Assembly: GCF_008370685.1 (NCBI RefSeq)
Contig: NZ_VTZU01000026.1
Location: forward strand, 20,642-84,641
DNA from: Aquimarina sp. RZ0
GTDB taxonomy: Bacteria > Bacteroidota > Bacteroidia > Flavobacteriales > Flavobacteriaceae
Length of the DNA stretch: 64,000 nucleotides
Reading direction: 5' to 3'
Shown here piece by piece: positions 52,700-62,468 of this stretch; position 1 is the first letter of the stretch; the number at the start of each line of letters is the position of its first letter. The position numbers were made by a program, and so were the translations under genes. The notes under the pieces are model-generated. The model was given only the letters and a program-made list of their open reading frames with translations. It was not told the origin of the DNA and did no database searches.

Positions 52700-55216
52700 A
52701 TGAAAAAATTAAATCTAATTATTTTAGGGGCATTTTTGTGTATGTTCTTAGGAAGTATTCAGGCGCAACAGTTATCAGATATGTTTTATGCAACTATAGA
52801 AACTGATGCTGCATTAGAATTAAAAAGAGAGCATCCTGCAGATATCAAAATCATTGATTCTAAAAATGGTTATAGTGTAGCTATGCTTACTGATAATGCA
52901 GCTCATGAATTGCATCATAAGGTTTTGGTACATGGACCAGGTTTTATTTATGAGCTATCAGAGAAGAGTGCTCTCCTTGCCTTAGAAGAAGGGCAAATAA
53001 AACAGAAAAGAAATACTACTTATGCAATCACTCAAGAACAGCTCGTTCGGCAGAGTTTAAATTTGGTCAATAATTTAAATATAGCTGATCAAATTAAGGA
53101 ACTGGAAAATTATGGCACCCGATATCATACTACCAATAGTGCCAGACAAGCAGTTTTGGATCTAAAAACAAAATGGGAAGCTTTAGCAGCAGGAAGAAGT
53201 GATATCTCTGTTCGGATTGTAAATCATAGTAGTACTGTGATGCCATCTGTAGTGATGACCATGACAGGTACAGAAAAACCTGATGAATTTGTTATTTTGG
53301 GAGGTCATGCAGACTCAACTGCTGGAGGTAGTAATAATAATAATGCTCCCGGAGCAGATGATAATGCTTCTGGAATATCAACAATTACCGAAGCCGCCAG
53401 AGTATTGTTGGACATGAATTTCAGACCTAAAAGAACTATAGAATTTATGGCATTTGCGGCAGAAGAAGTAGGGTTGCGAGGCTCTAAGGAAATTGCGACA
53501 GATTATCGAAATCGAAATGTAGATGTGATTAGTTATATGCAATTAGATATGACAAACTATAAAGGATCTACAAATGATGTCTTTATTTCTACAGATTCTT
53601 ATAATGATGATACATTAAACGATTTTATGATAGAACTATTGAATTATTATAATGCATCCGGAACTCATAAGATCACTTATGGTACTTCTCAATGTAATTA
53701 TGGGTGTTCAGATCATTACAGTTGGGCGCAACAAGGATATGATGTAACATTTCCTTTTGAAGCTCGTTTTGGAGAGCATAACCCTAATATTCATACCACG
53801 CGTGACACCTTTGATCGTTCACCAACACCCAATGCAACTCACGCTGCAAAATTCTGTAAGCTGGCATTAGAATTTCTTATTGAGATCTCTAATGGCGTGA
53901 GTACCGGAGGCGGAGGTGACCAATGTAGTACAAGCATTACTACATTTCCATATCAAGAAGGATTCGAAGGTTCTCTTGGGAGCTGGACTCAATCGTCTGT
54001 AGATGATCTTGACTGGACAATTGATGCAAGTGGAACTCCCTCTAATGGAACAGGTCCCTCTAATGCATCAGAAGGTTCTTCCTATTTATATGTCGAAGCT
54101 TCTGGGAATGGAACAGGATATCCTGGTAAGAAAGCGATATTAAATTCACCCTGTTTTGACCTTACTAGTATACCTGCGGCATTACTGAGTTTTAAATATC
54201 ATATGAAAGGAGGTGCTATTGGGAGTTTATCTGTCGAAATAAGCCTGGATAATGGATCAACTTGGGCAAGCCTTTTTCGCAAGACCGGAGCTCAGGGTAA
54301 CGATTGGAACATAGAAAATATTAACTTAAATCCGTATATTGGATCAGAAATTCAGTTGCGTTTTAATGTTGTTACAGGTGATAGCTGGCAAGGTGATATT
54401 GCTATTGATGATCTTGAAATAAAAGAATCAATTGTAGATCCTAATCCGAATGTTTGTGAATCGCTGGATTTTAATAGCCTTACAATTACATCTTTTTCTA
54501 ACCAGGATTCGACAGGAGATTCTTCAATTGTTAACAATGGAGCTGGGGTATCGTTACAAAATAATTCCTGGAAGTATGTACCATTGAATTATAATGTAAC
54601 ATCATCTACGGTTTTAGAATTTGATTTTAGTAGTACCGCTGAAGGGGAAATTCATGCCATTGGTTTTGAAAATGACAATACATTAACGGCTGATATGTAT
54701 TTCAAAGTATATGGTACTCAGAATTATGGTATCACCAATTATAATGATTATACACGTGGTACCAAGTCATATACAATCCCGGTAGGAGATTATTATACTG
54801 GAGCAATGGATCGTTTGGTACTTGTCAATGATAATGATGCTGGAAGTAATAACAATTCTACTTTTTCTAATATAAAAATTTATGAAGGATCCTGTACGAG
54901 ATCTGCAGTATCATCAGTAGAGTTCGGGACTAATATCCCTGTAATAGGAAATGAAGACGAGGAAACTTTATCTATGGTCACAATCACTCCCAATCCTACA
55001 AGCGATAGCTTTGTACTTGATGTAAGAGGTGATAATAGTAAAGATATTCGTGTCACAATTTATACAATTTTAGGAAAAAAAGCATCACAGTTACAGTTAT
55101 CAACGGGTGCTAACACGATATCTGCCAAAAGTTTATCATTGAGATCAGGAATATATCTTATCCGTATAGAAAGTGAAGGAGCACAACAAGTTATCAAAAA
55201 AATGGTAATTCAATAA
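52700..55216 (+). CDS. Secreted M28 family zinc aminopeptidase with MAM-type and T9SS sorting domains
   Basis: 838 residues. Signal peptide LIILGAFLCMFLGSIQAQ. The catalytic M28 domain spans about 150-400: zinc ligands in GGHADSTAGG (His203) and GADDNASGIS, the base in AFAAEEVGLRG, then MQLDMTNY and the last His near EARFGEHNPNIHT. At about 415-580 there is a MAM/jelly-roll domain (YQEGFEGSLGSWTQSSVDDL), then a second beta domain. The end is a T9SS type A sorting domain (MVTITPNPTSDSFVLDVRGD ... VIKKMVIQ). It degrades extracellular peptides. Confidence 0.93.
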   Translation: MKKLNLIILGAFLCMFLGSIQAQQLSDMFYATIETDAALELKREHPADIKIIDSKNGYSVAMLTDNAAHELHHKVLVHGPGFIYELSEKSALLALEEGQIKQKRNTTYAITQEQLVRQSLNLVNNLNIADQIKELENYGTRYHTTNSARQAVLDLKTKWEALAAGRSDISVRIVNHSSTVMPSVVMTMTGTEKPDEFVILGGHADSTAGGSNNNNAPGADDNASGISTITEAARVLLDMNFRPKRTIEFMAFAAEEVGLRGSKEIATDYRNRNVDVISYMQLDMTNYKGSTNDVFISTDSYNDDTLNDFMIELLNYYNASGTHKITYGTSQCNYGCSDHYSWAQQGYDVTFPFEARFGEHNPNIHTTRDTFDRSPTPNATHAAKFCKLALEFLIEISNGVSTGGGGDQCSTSITTFPYQEGFEGSLGSWTQSSVDDLDWTIDASGTPSNGTGPSNASEGSSYLYVEASGNGTGYPGKKAILNSPCFDLTSIPAALLSFKYHMKGGAIGSLSVEISLDNGSTWASLFRKTGAQGNDWNIENINLNPYIGSEIQLRFNVVTGDSWQGDIAIDDLEIKESIVDPNPNVCESLDFNSLTITSFSNQDSTGDSSIVNNGAGVSLQNNSWKYVPLNYNVTSSTVLEFDFSSTAEGEIHAIGFENDNTLTADMYFKVYGTQNYGITNYNDYTRGTKSYTIPVGDYYTGAMDRLVLVNDNDAGSNNNSTFSNIKIYEGSCTRSAVSSVEFGTNIPVIGNEDEETLSMVTITPNPTSDSFVLDVRGDNSKDIRVTIYTILGKKASQLQLSTGANTISAKSLSLRSGIYLIRIESEGAQQVIKKMVIQ

Positions 55217-55244
55217 TTATTTATAAATCATGCAATTCTTAGAT

Positions 55245-55320
55245 GAGATCACCGCAAACTGAATCAAATTATTTTTAGTTCGAAATGTGAAACAAAAAGA
55301 AATGATTTAGGTAAGGGATT
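55245..55320 (+). repeat. Dispersed repeat F, copy 2
   Basis: GATCACCGCAAACTGAATCA then AATTATTTTTAGTTCGAA, matching the copy at 1685. It follows the M28 gene by about 30 bases. Confidence 0.55.
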
Positions 55321-55365
55321 TCATTTGAGAAATAGTATTAACCGAATACTAATAGGATATGGATA

Positions 55366-55404
55366 AAGTAAGGTGCTTTTATATAAAATGAAAGCACCTT
55401 ACTT
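55366..55404. terminator. Bidirectional terminator between M28 and M3 peptidase genes
   Basis: A perfect 14-bp stem AAGTAAGGTGCTTT / AAAGCACCTTACTT with an 11-base loop, between two convergent genes. Confidence 0.88.
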
Positions 55405-55433
55405 GTTTGTATTTTTTTTGAAGATAATATAGA

Positions 55434-57455
55434 TTATTTAATCAATCCCGCACGTTTTAATAATGCTTCAGGTTTAGGTTCCTGACCTCTGAAACGTTTA
55501 TACAGTGACATAGGATTTTCTGTTCCTCCTTTGGATAACACGTGATCCTTAAATTTTGTAGCTACTTCTATATTAAAAATTCCGTTTTCTTTGAAGTATT
55601 CAAAAGCATCAGCATCTAGTACCTCTGCCCATTTATAAGAATAATATCCTGCAGAATATCCTCCCTGAAAAATATGCGAAAAAGAAGTACTCATACAATT
55701 TACAGCAACATCAGGATATAATGTAGTACTCGCAAATGCCTTCTTTTCATGCTCTTTTACACTTGTTATCATACTTGGATCCTGGGCGTGCCATGACATA
55801 TCTAATAAACCAAAACTTAATTGGCGTAATGTAGACATCCCTTCCATAAAGGTAGCGGATTCTTTTATTTTCTCTACAAGTTCCATTGGGATCACTTCGC
55901 CAGTTTGGTAATGTTTAGCAAATAATTCTAAGGCCTCTTTTTCATAACACCAGTTTTCTAATACCTGACTAGGTAATTCTACAAAATCCCAGTATACATT
56001 AGTTCCAGACAGTCCGGGATATGTTGTATTGGCGAGCATTCCGTGTAATGCATGTCCAAATTCATGAAACAAAGTAGTTACTTCATTAAATGTTAATAAG
56101 GAAGGTTTGCTGGGAGTAGGTTTAGTAAAGTTGCAGACAATAGAAATATGTGGCCGTATATTATTTCCTTCTTTAATCATCTGTGGCTTATAAGAAGTCA
56201 TCCAAGCACCATTTCTTTTTCCAGGTCTTGGGTGAAAATCAGCATATAATAACGAAATGAATTCTCCTTGAGAATCAGTTACATTATATGTTTTGACTTC
56301 TTCATTATAGGTAGGGATCGCGTCAGTTTCTTCAAATTGTAGACCAAATAAAATGGAAGCAACCTGAAAAACCCCATCAATTACATTTTCTAGTTTAAAA
56401 TATGGTTTTAGTTTTTCATCATCTAAATTGAATAATTTTTGTTTAAGTTTTTCTGAATAATATGCTCCGTCCCATTTCTGAAGTTTAGTAATACCATCTA
56501 ATTCTTTCGCAAAATTCTCTAATTGTATAAACTCTCTTTCGGCAGCTGGTTTTGCTTTTTCCGAAATTTCATTTAAAAAAGAAAATACATTTTCTGGTGT
56601 TTTTGCCATTCGTTCTTCCAGCACATAATGCGCATGTGAGGAATATCCAAGGATCTGTGCACGTTGATGTCTTAGTTTTGAAATACTAAGCACAATTTTT
56701 TGATTATCGTGGATATCTCCATAAAACCCTCTGGATCCGAATGCAAGTGCTAATTTTTTGCGTAGCTCTCTATTATCTGCATACGTCATAAAGGGGATAT
56801 AACTAGGATAATCCAGTGTAATAATCCATCCTTCTTTTCCTTTGGACTCAGCAAGTGCTCTAGCAGCTTCTTTAGCCCCATCTGGCAGACCACTCAGATC
56901 AGACTCATTAGTTAATAACATTTCGAACTTGTTAGTTTCGGCTAGAATATTTTCTCCAAAAGTAAGACTAAGTTGCGATAACTCTTTATCGATAGCCCTA
57001 AGTTTATCTTTCTTATCCGCAGGAAGATTGGCTCCGTTTCTTGAAAAAGACTTGTATCTTTTCTCTAAAAGTGTAGATTGCTCTTGCATGAGATTAAGCG
57101 TGTCTTTAAGGGAATATACACTTTCTATTTTTTTAAAAAGGTCTTCATTTAAGGCTATATCATTACTATACTCAGAGAGTATAGGAGAAATTTCTTGAGC
57201 AATTTCCTGGATTTCATTATTCGTCTCTGCGCTGTTAAGATTGAAGAATATACTCGTTATTCTATCTAATAATTCGCCACCATATTCTAGCTTTTCTATA
57301 GTATTTTCGAATGAAGGTATTTCCGGATTTTTTACGATTTCATCTACTTGTTGTTTAGCAATCGTGATCGCATTTTTAATTGCTGGTAAAAAATGAGCAG
57401 TTTCTATTTTAGAAAAAGGAGCGATATCAAAAGATTCTAATAAAGGATTATTCAT
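55434..57455 (-). CDS. M3 family zinc metallopeptidase (oligopeptidase/dipeptidyl carboxypeptidase-like)
   Basis: 673 residues, no signal peptide, hence cytoplasmic. Active-site HEFGH at 464-468 in LFHEFGHALHGML, with the third zinc ligand in ENWCYEKE. The N-terminus MNNPLLESFDIAPFSKIETA and the ending SLYKRFRGQEPKPEALL are those of the Dcp/OpdA group. It cleaves short peptides. The flavobacterial members are often called peptidyl-dipeptidase Dcp; which cleavage mode applies cannot be told here. Confidence 0.93.
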   Translation of the reverse strand: MNNPLLESFDIAPFSKIETAHFLPAIKNAITIAKQQVDEIVKNPEIPSFENTIEKLEYGGELLDRITSIFFNLNSAETNNEIQEIAQEISPILSEYSNDIALNEDLFKKIESVYSLKDTLNLMQEQSTLLEKRYKSFSRNGANLPADKKDKLRAIDKELSQLSLTFGENILAETNKFEMLLTNESDLSGLPDGAKEAARALAESKGKEGWIITLDYPSYIPFMTYADNRELRKKLALAFGSRGFYGDIHDNQKIVLSISKLRHQRAQILGYSSHAHYVLEERMAKTPENVFSFLNEISEKAKPAAEREFIQLENFAKELDGITKLQKWDGAYYSEKLKQKLFNLDDEKLKPYFKLENVIDGVFQVASILFGLQFEETDAIPTYNEEVKTYNVTDSQGEFISLLYADFHPRPGKRNGAWMTSYKPQMIKEGNNIRPHISIVCNFTKPTPSKPSLLTFNEVTTLFHEFGHALHGMLANTTYPGLSGTNVYWDFVELPSQVLENWCYEKEALELFAKHYQTGEVIPMELVEKIKESATFMEGMSTLRQLSFGLLDMSWHAQDPSMITSVKEHEKKAFASTTLYPDVAVNCMSTSFSHIFQGGYSAGYYSYKWAEVLDADAFEYFKENGIFNIEVATKFKDHVLSKGGTENPMSLYKRFRGQEPKPEALLKRAGLIK

Positions 57456-58217
57456 TGTACTAGTGATTTTTATTGTATACGGTATGCAGTTTTATCGAAA
57501 AAAAATGTTGTTTGTCGATAATTATACTTTTAATACCAATATGTTTTAAGTAAATCTATTGTAATACACATAGATTTGTAATGGTTTATTAGTATGACTT
57601 AAACAAAGACATAAATAGATTATTACTATGGGGTATGGTAGTAATAATGGATCGTTATACATCTTTGCAAAGGTCAAATATATCAAAAGAGCTACAAAAA
57701 TTGTAGCTCTTTTTATTTTTATTAAAATACCTTTTTATGATGCCTCTGATTTATATCCGTGTTTTTGTGATATCGGTTGCTTCTATTCGTATTTTTTGGT
57801 TCTGATTCTTATTGTGGGGAATTCAATAACAGAATAAAAATATGATAATTCTGAGGAATGATTTAATTGCTTTTCTAAAACCACACTTTCTTATAATATT
57901 TTTTTTGACAGAAAAAACTTTTAAATTCAATTCATTCTTATCCCAAGTTAATAAAAAATAAAACAGCTTTTTGTAATCATGTGAATATCAATAATAGTAC
58001 TTTTTGAGGAGTATTAAGTTTTTAAAAACCGCAATTTTTAAGTTGATTTTTCTTTCGGTTTTTTAACAATTTCGGTTTTTTGGGCTTAAAATTGGGTCAA
58101 AATTCAGGGTTCTAACTTTTTTTTACTCAAAAAAACAGTTAAATCCCAAGAGGTATGTACTTTTTATCGATTATTTCTGCTTTTTGTCGAAATTGTTAAT
58201 AAGTTTCCGCAGATATT
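57456..58217. other. Long non-coding stretch with a terminator-like hairpin
   Basis: No protein gene is convincing; a 69-codon plus-strand frame at 57628 runs across a terminator and has no recognisable features. A strong hairpin AAAGAGCTACAA / TTGTAGCTCTTT followed by TTTATTTTT lies at 57687-57720, pointing to a small plus-strand transcript or to the end of one. The 3' part leads into the promoter of the candidate sRNA. Confidence 0.5.
57687..57720 (+). terminator. Plus-strand terminator-like hairpin without an obvious gene
   Basis: A perfect stem of about 11 bp (AAAGAGCTACAA / TTGTAGCTCTTT) with a short loop and a T run. Nothing coding precedes it on the plus strand for more than 2 kb except antisense to the M3 gene, so it may end a small RNA. 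Confidence 0.7.
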
Positions 58218-58248
58218 TTTGCGTAATCAAAGTAAGGTTTTACCTTTG
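58218..58248 (+). promoter_or_regulatory. Promoter of the candidate small RNA
   Basis: TTTG at 58218-58221 and TACCTTTG at 58241-58248 are separated by exactly 19 bases. Both boxes match the Bacteroidota consensus TTTG-N19-TAnnTTTG perfectly. Confidence 0.75.
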
Positions 58249-58249
58249 T

Positions 58250-58380
58250 ATCAGGTTTTAAGAGTATGGTCTTACTTTGAATTTTTTGTGTAATATATTT
58301 AAGTTGGTTAATAAATATTGTTATATTCTACTGTAAGACCTGATATTGGAAAGAGTCGCTGAGGAGCGACTCTTTTTTTT
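58250..58380 (+). ncRNA. Candidate structured small RNA, about 130 nt
   Basis: Transcription is predicted to start a few bases after the -7 box. ATCAGGTTTTA (58250-58260) pairs with TAAGACCTGAT (58334-58344), with a G-T pair, closing an AT-rich inner region with GGTCTTACTTTGAA and short helices. A perfect 11-bp terminator follows (AAAGAGTCGCT, loop GAGG, AGCGACTCTTT, then T). There is no open frame. The closed outer stem with a large internal loop is reminiscent of 6S-type RNAs, but I cannot assign a family. Confidence 0.65.
58350..58380 (+). terminator. Terminator of the candidate small RNA
   Basis: AAAGAGTCGCT / AGCGACTCTTT with loop GAGG, then a T run. It is only 6 bases from the purE stop and may also end the minus-strand purKE transcript. 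Confidence 0.88.
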
Positions 58381-58385
58381 GTTCT

Positions 58386-58871
58386 TTATTTTTTAAGGTT
58401 ATTAGCTCCTTCTATAACTTTTTGTTTTAATCCTTCTTTGTAGATCACTACCTTATCCAGTATAGCTTTGTTTGTCGCTCCTAGGATCTGAGCTGCTAGA
58501 ATTCCTGCATTAAGGGCACCATCAAGAGCAACTGTCGCTACAGGTACTCCTCCAGGCATTTGTAATATAGAAAGAATAGAATCCCATCCATCAATAGAAT
58601 TTCTGGATTTTACAGGAACTCCAATGACAGGAAGCGGGGATAATGATGCCACCATCCCAGGAAGATGTGCTGCACCGCCTGCACCAGCGATGATTACGGA
58701 GATCCCTCTGCTATGTGCATTGGTTCCATAATCGAATAATTTTTCTGGTGTACGATGAGCAGATACGATATCTGTCTCTACTTCGATATCAAAACTTTGT
58801 AATATTTCGATAGCTTTTTCCATGACGGGCATATCACTGGTACTGCCCATTATTATTCCTACTTTGCTCAT
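58386..58871 (-). CDS. purE: N5-carboxyaminoimidazole ribonucleotide mutase
   Basis: 161 residues, the usual length of class I PurE. Motifs are IIMGSTSDMPVMEKA, SAHRTPEKLFDY, VIIAGAGGAAHLPGMVA and the C-terminal NAGILAAQILG. It moves the carboxyl group from N5 to C4 of the imidazole in purine synthesis, acting directly after PurK. The purK stop and the purE start are 75 bases apart on the same strand. Confidence 0.97.
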   Translation of the reverse strand: MSKVGIIMGSTSDMPVMEKAIEILQSFDIEVETDIVSAHRTPEKLFDYGTNAHSRGISVIIAGAGGAAHLPGMVASLSPLPVIGVPVKSRNSIDGWDSILSILQMPGGVPVATVALDGALNAGILAAQILGATNKAILDKVVIYKEGLKQKVIEGANNLKK

Positions 58872-58946
58872 ATTGTATTTTTGTTTCTTATGTATTGAAT
58901 AATGTAATGTGTATTTAAGAAATCAAATAGAATGTTTTCTCATAAC

Positions 58947-60104
58947 TTATTTACTAATTACCTGGATGGTATCTTTTACTTTCTCTGCAATTATTCTAGC
59001 TTCACTAATATTTTCATTGATAATAGTCACGTGTCCCATTTTTCTGAAAGGTCTTGTTTGCTTTTTTCCATATATATGTGGGGTCACACCTTTCATTCTT
59101 AAAATAGTCTCGAGGTTTTTGTAGACCACCTCACCTGTATGCCCTTCTGCGCCAACAAGATTAACCATAATACCTCCTAATTTACTGTCTGTAGCACCCA
59201 GAGGAAGGTTTAAGATAGCTCTAATATGTTGATCGAATTGATTCGTATAACTAGCCTCTATACTGTAATGTCCACTATTATGAGGCCTTGGGGCTACTTC
59301 ATTAACAATAATTTCATCATTTTTTGTAAGAAACATTTCTACGGCAAAAACTCCTACGTGCTTAAAAGCAGCAGAGACTGTTTCTGCAACTTTTCTGGCT
59401 TTTTTTGCAATTTCCGGATTAATTCTGGCAGGACAAATTACATACTCTACCTGATTAGCTTCAGGATGAAATTCCATTTCTACTACAGGGTACGTTTTTA
59501 TTTCACCTTTGGGATTACGTACAACGATGACAGCCAGTTCATTTTTGAAATCTATCAATTCTTCTGCAATGCATTCTGTATCAGGGAGTCTGGCGATATC
59601 AGCTCCGGTTCTGATGACCGAGACTCCATTGCCATCGTACCCTCCTTGTGTACTTTTCCATACAAAAGGAAGTTTTACCCTATTACTAGTAATTCCTTCT
59701 GCTAAATGTGCCTTGTTCGCATATTGCTTAAAATTTGCCGTAGGTATATCCTGTTCTTTATAAAAAAGCTTTTGTTTGCCTTTGTTTTGTATCTTTTGCA
59801 AAGTATTAGAATCCGGATAGACTTTTTTACCTTCTTTTTCTAATTGAATAAGTGCTTCGATATTAACCGTTTCAATTTCGAAAGTAAGTACATCTACTTT
59901 TTTTCCAAATTGATATACAATATCATAGTCCATAAGATCACCTTGTTGGAAATGATTACAAGCAATTCTACAAGGTGCTTCGGGGTCAGGGTCGAGAACA
60001 TATGTGCAGATATCATATTTTCTGGTTTCATAGAGCATCATCTTGCCTAATTGTCCACCACCCAAAATACCTAATTTAAATTCTGAAGAAAAATAGTTTG
60101 TCAT
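58947..60104 (-). CDS. purK: 5-(carboxyamino)imidazole ribonucleotide synthase
   Basis: 385 residues. The N-terminal ATP-grasp pre-domain contains LGILGGGQLGKMMLYETRKY. The ATP-grasp core contains PFVWKSTQGGYDGNGVSVI, EELIDFKNELAVIVVR and NEVAPRPHNSGHYSIEA. It carboxylates AIR at N5 using ATP and bicarbonate, delivering N5-CAIR to PurE encoded next to it. It forms a purKE operon. Confidence 0.97.
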   Translation of the reverse strand: MTNYFSSEFKLGILGGGQLGKMMLYETRKYDICTYVLDPDPEAPCRIACNHFQQGDLMDYDIVYQFGKKVDVLTFEIETVNIEALIQLEKEGKKVYPDSNTLQKIQNKGKQKLFYKEQDIPTANFKQYANKAHLAEGITSNRVKLPFVWKSTQGGYDGNGVSVIRTGADIARLPDTECIAEELIDFKNELAVIVVRNPKGEIKTYPVVEMEFHPEANQVEYVICPARINPEIAKKARKVAETVSAAFKHVGVFAVEMFLTKNDEIIVNEVAPRPHNSGHYSIEASYTNQFDQHIRAILNLPLGATDSKLGGIMVNLVGAEGHTGEVVYKNLETILRMKGVTPHIYGKKQTRPFRKMGHVTIINENISEARIIAEKVKDTIQVISK

Positions 60105-60218
60105 TTTAGAAAAATAAAAAGATCGATAAGCGCAAAAATAATTTTTTCATAAGTAAAAACCACGATATAAGAGTGTAAATGCATTAGATAACTGTATATA
60201 AGTATTATTTGTAATCAC

Positions 60219-60226
60219 TATCTTTG
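60219..60226 (+). promoter_or_regulatory. Candidate -7 box of the hpt-adk gene
   Basis: TATCTTTG matches TAnnTTTG and lies 41 bases before the start codon. No clear TTTG is found at the usual spacing upstream. Confidence 0.45.
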
Positions 60227-60266
60227 CCGCTTTAAAAGAAAAAAGCTATTCAGCCAGGCTCATAAT

Positions 60267-61376
60267 GTGATGATTACTTTACACGATTTACAATTTGTAT
60301 CATTTATAAGTGAAAAAAAAATCACTGAAGCAATAGATGAAGTGTCTAACAAGCTAAATAAGGATTTAGCTTATGATAGACCATTATTTATTGGGGTGTT
60401 AAATGGAGCGTTTATGTTTACATCCGAAGTACTAAAAAGGTTTAGATATGAGTGCGAAGTTAGTTTTGTGAAAATGGCTTCATATGATGGGATTACTACT
60501 ACATCACAAGTAAAGGAACTTATTGGATTAAAAGAAGATATATCCGGTAGAAGTGTAGTAATTCTGGAAGATATTGTAGATACAGGGACTACTGTTGAGG
60601 AGTTGATCAACATACTTAGAGATAAAGGCTGTGCTGCTATACGTATAGGAACCTTGTTTTTTAAACCTGAGGCGTATACCAAAGAAATTACTATTGATTA
60701 TATAGGGATAAACATCCCAAATCGTTTTATAGTGGGATATGGTTTGGACTATAATGGTCTGGGACGTAATCTTACAGAAGTTTACCAATTAAAAGAAAAC
60801 AACATGACAAATTTAGTGTTATTTGGACCTCCGGGAGCGGGTAAAGGAACACAGGCTGAAGTATTAAAAGAAAAATATGATCTGGTGCATATTTCTACAG
60901 GAGATGTATTTAGATACAATATAAAAAATGCTACAGAATTAGGGACATTGGCAAAATCATATATAGATAAAGGACAATTGGTTCCTGATCAGGTAACGAT
61001 CAATATGCTTAATGCAGAAGTAGATAAAAATCCAAATGCCAAAGGTTTTATTTTTGATGGGTTTCCCAGAACAGAAGCTCAGGCAGCATCTCTGGCAGCA
61101 TTATTAGTATCAAAAGGTTCAGAGGTAAGTGCTATGGTTGCCCTGGAGGTTGATGATGAAGTATTGGTGCAACGCTTACTGGAAAGAGGGAAGACCTCTG
61201 GACGACCGGATGATGCTAATGAAGGTGTAATTCGTAATCGTATTAAGGTATATTATGACGAGACGGCGATTTTGAAAAATTATTATCAAAAAGAAAATAA
61301 ATATTTTGGAGTAGATGGAGTAGGTGGTATTAATGAAATTACGGGGCGTCTAAGTAGCGTAATTGATAAGTTATAA
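60267..61376 (+). CDS. adk: Fused hypoxanthine phosphoribosyltransferase and adenylate kinase
   Basis: 369 residues. Residues about 1-178 are an HPRT-like phosphoribosyltransferase with the PRPP motif SVVILEDIVDTGTTVEELIN and the C-terminal FIVGYGLDYNGLGRNL. Residues about 180-369 are adenylate kinase: Walker A NLVLFGPPGAGKGTQAEVLK, HISTGDVFR, FIFDGFPRTEAQA, and ERGKTSGRPDD. A short linker (KENN) joins the two, and an internal Met begins the kinase part, so independent initiation is possible. Both halves serve purine salvage and interconversion. Fused genes of this kind are known in flavobacteria. obg follows 93 bases downstream. Confidence 0.95.
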   Translation: MMITLHDLQFVSFISEKKITEAIDEVSNKLNKDLAYDRPLFIGVLNGAFMFTSEVLKRFRYECEVSFVKMASYDGITTTSQVKELIGLKEDISGRSVVILEDIVDTGTTVEELINILRDKGCAAIRIGTLFFKPEAYTKEITIDYIGINIPNRFIVGYGLDYNGLGRNLTEVYQLKENNMTNLVLFGPPGAGKGTQAEVLKEKYDLVHISTGDVFRYNIKNATELGTLAKSYIDKGQLVPDQVTINMLNAEVDKNPNAKGFIFDGFPRTEAQAASLAALLVSKGSEVSAMVALEVDDEVLVQRLLERGKTSGRPDDANEGVIRNRIKVYYDETAILKNYYQKENKYFGVDGVGGINEITGRLSSVIDKL

Positions 61377-61469
61377 CCATTTTTTTAAGCTTTAAGCCAT
61401 TTTTTTTTAAGATACATAGTGTCAGCCGCCCTGGTTCGACCTCATGGACAATAAAATAGATATAGAATT

Positions 61470-62468
61470 ATGACAGAAGGGAATTTTGTAGATTATGTGA
61501 AATTACACATTACATCCGGAAATGGAGGTAAAGGATCTGTACATTTACATAGAGAAAAATATATCACTAAAGGTGGTCCTGATGGAGGTGATGGAGGTCG
61601 TGGAGGACATGTTATTATAAAGGCAAATCCCAATATGTGGACTTTGTATCACCTTAAGTTCAGGCGTCATTTCAGAGCCGAACACGGCGGACACGGTAGT
61701 AAAAACAGAAGTAGTGGGGCTGATGGAACAGATGTATATGTAGATGTACCTTTGGGAACTGTAGTACGAGATACAGAAACTCAGGAAATTCTTCATGAAA
61801 TTACAGAAGAAGGACAGCAAATTATTATAGCAGAAGGAGGAATGGGAGGTCGAGGAAACTGGCATTTTAAAAACTCAGTGAATCAAACCCCCAGATATGC
61901 GCAACCTGGAATTGAAGGTATGCAACAGGATATCACTTTAGAATTAAAAATACTAGCAGATGTAGGCTTAGTAGGTTTTCCGAATGCTGGAAAATCTACA
62001 TTACTCTCTGTAATAACTTCTGCAAAACCTAAAATTGCAGATTATGAATTTACGACATTAAAACCTAATTTAGGGATTGTAGAATATAGGAATTTTCAGT
62101 CATTTGTCATGGCTGATATTCCAGGAATTATCGAGGGAGCAGCAGAAGGTAAAGGTATAGGTCATCGATTCCTTAGGCATATCGAACGTAATTCTACATT
62201 ATTATTTTTGGTTCCTGCTGATGCACCTGATATTAAAGAGCAGTATGAAATTTTATTAGATGAGCTAAGAAGATACAATCCAGATTTATTAGATAAAGAG
62301 CGACTCGTCGCAATTTCAAAATGTGATATGCTGGATGATGAACTTAAAATTGAACTTGCAAATGAATTGGATGAGCAATTAGGTGTGCCTTACCTATTTA
62401 TTTCTTCTGTAGCGCAACAAGGGTTGTTAGAATTGAAAGATACTCTTTGGCAGATGCTTAACGGTTGA
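61470..62468 (+). CDS. obgE: GTPase ObgE/CgtA
   Basis: 332 residues. Residues 1-158 form the Gly-rich Obg fold ([39 protein letters not shown]). The G domain has [12 protein letters not shown] (G1), [20 protein letters not shown] (G3) and SKCD (G4, replacing NKxD). It acts in late ribosome assembly, especially of the large subunit. The C-terminal OCT domain is absent, as is usual in Bacteroidota. The NKxD to SKCD change keeps the Asp that reads guanine. Confidence 0.96.
   Translation: MTEGNFVDYVKLHITSGNGGKGSVHLHREKYITKGGPDGGDGGRGGHVIIKANPNMWTLYHLKFRRHFRAEHGGHGSKNRSSGADGTDVYVDVPLGTVVRDTETQEILHEITEEGQQIIIAEGGMGGRGNWHFKNSVNQTPRYAQPGIEGMQQDITLELKILADVGLVGFPNAGKSTLLSVITSAKPKIADYEFTTLKPNLGIVEYRNFQSFVMADIPGIIEGAAEGKGIGHRFLRHIERNSTLLFLVPADAPDIKEQYEILLDELRRYNPDLLDKERLVAISKCDMLDDELKIELANELDEQLGVPYLFISSVAQQGLLELKDTLWQMLNG

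Noticed and set aside
57628..57837. 69-residue plus-strand protein
   Set aside because: It reads through a strong terminator-like hairpin and has no family resemblance.
60371..60788. Antisense frames within hpt-adk, nqrF, purK and gcvP
   Set aside because: They are complements of strongly conserved genes and show no start, motif or codon support of their own.
61415..61445. Possible tRNA (CCCTGGTTCGACC) before obg
   Set aside because: Only the TGGTTCGA-like piece resembles a T arm. No acceptor stem, anticodon arm or D arm can be drawn around it.
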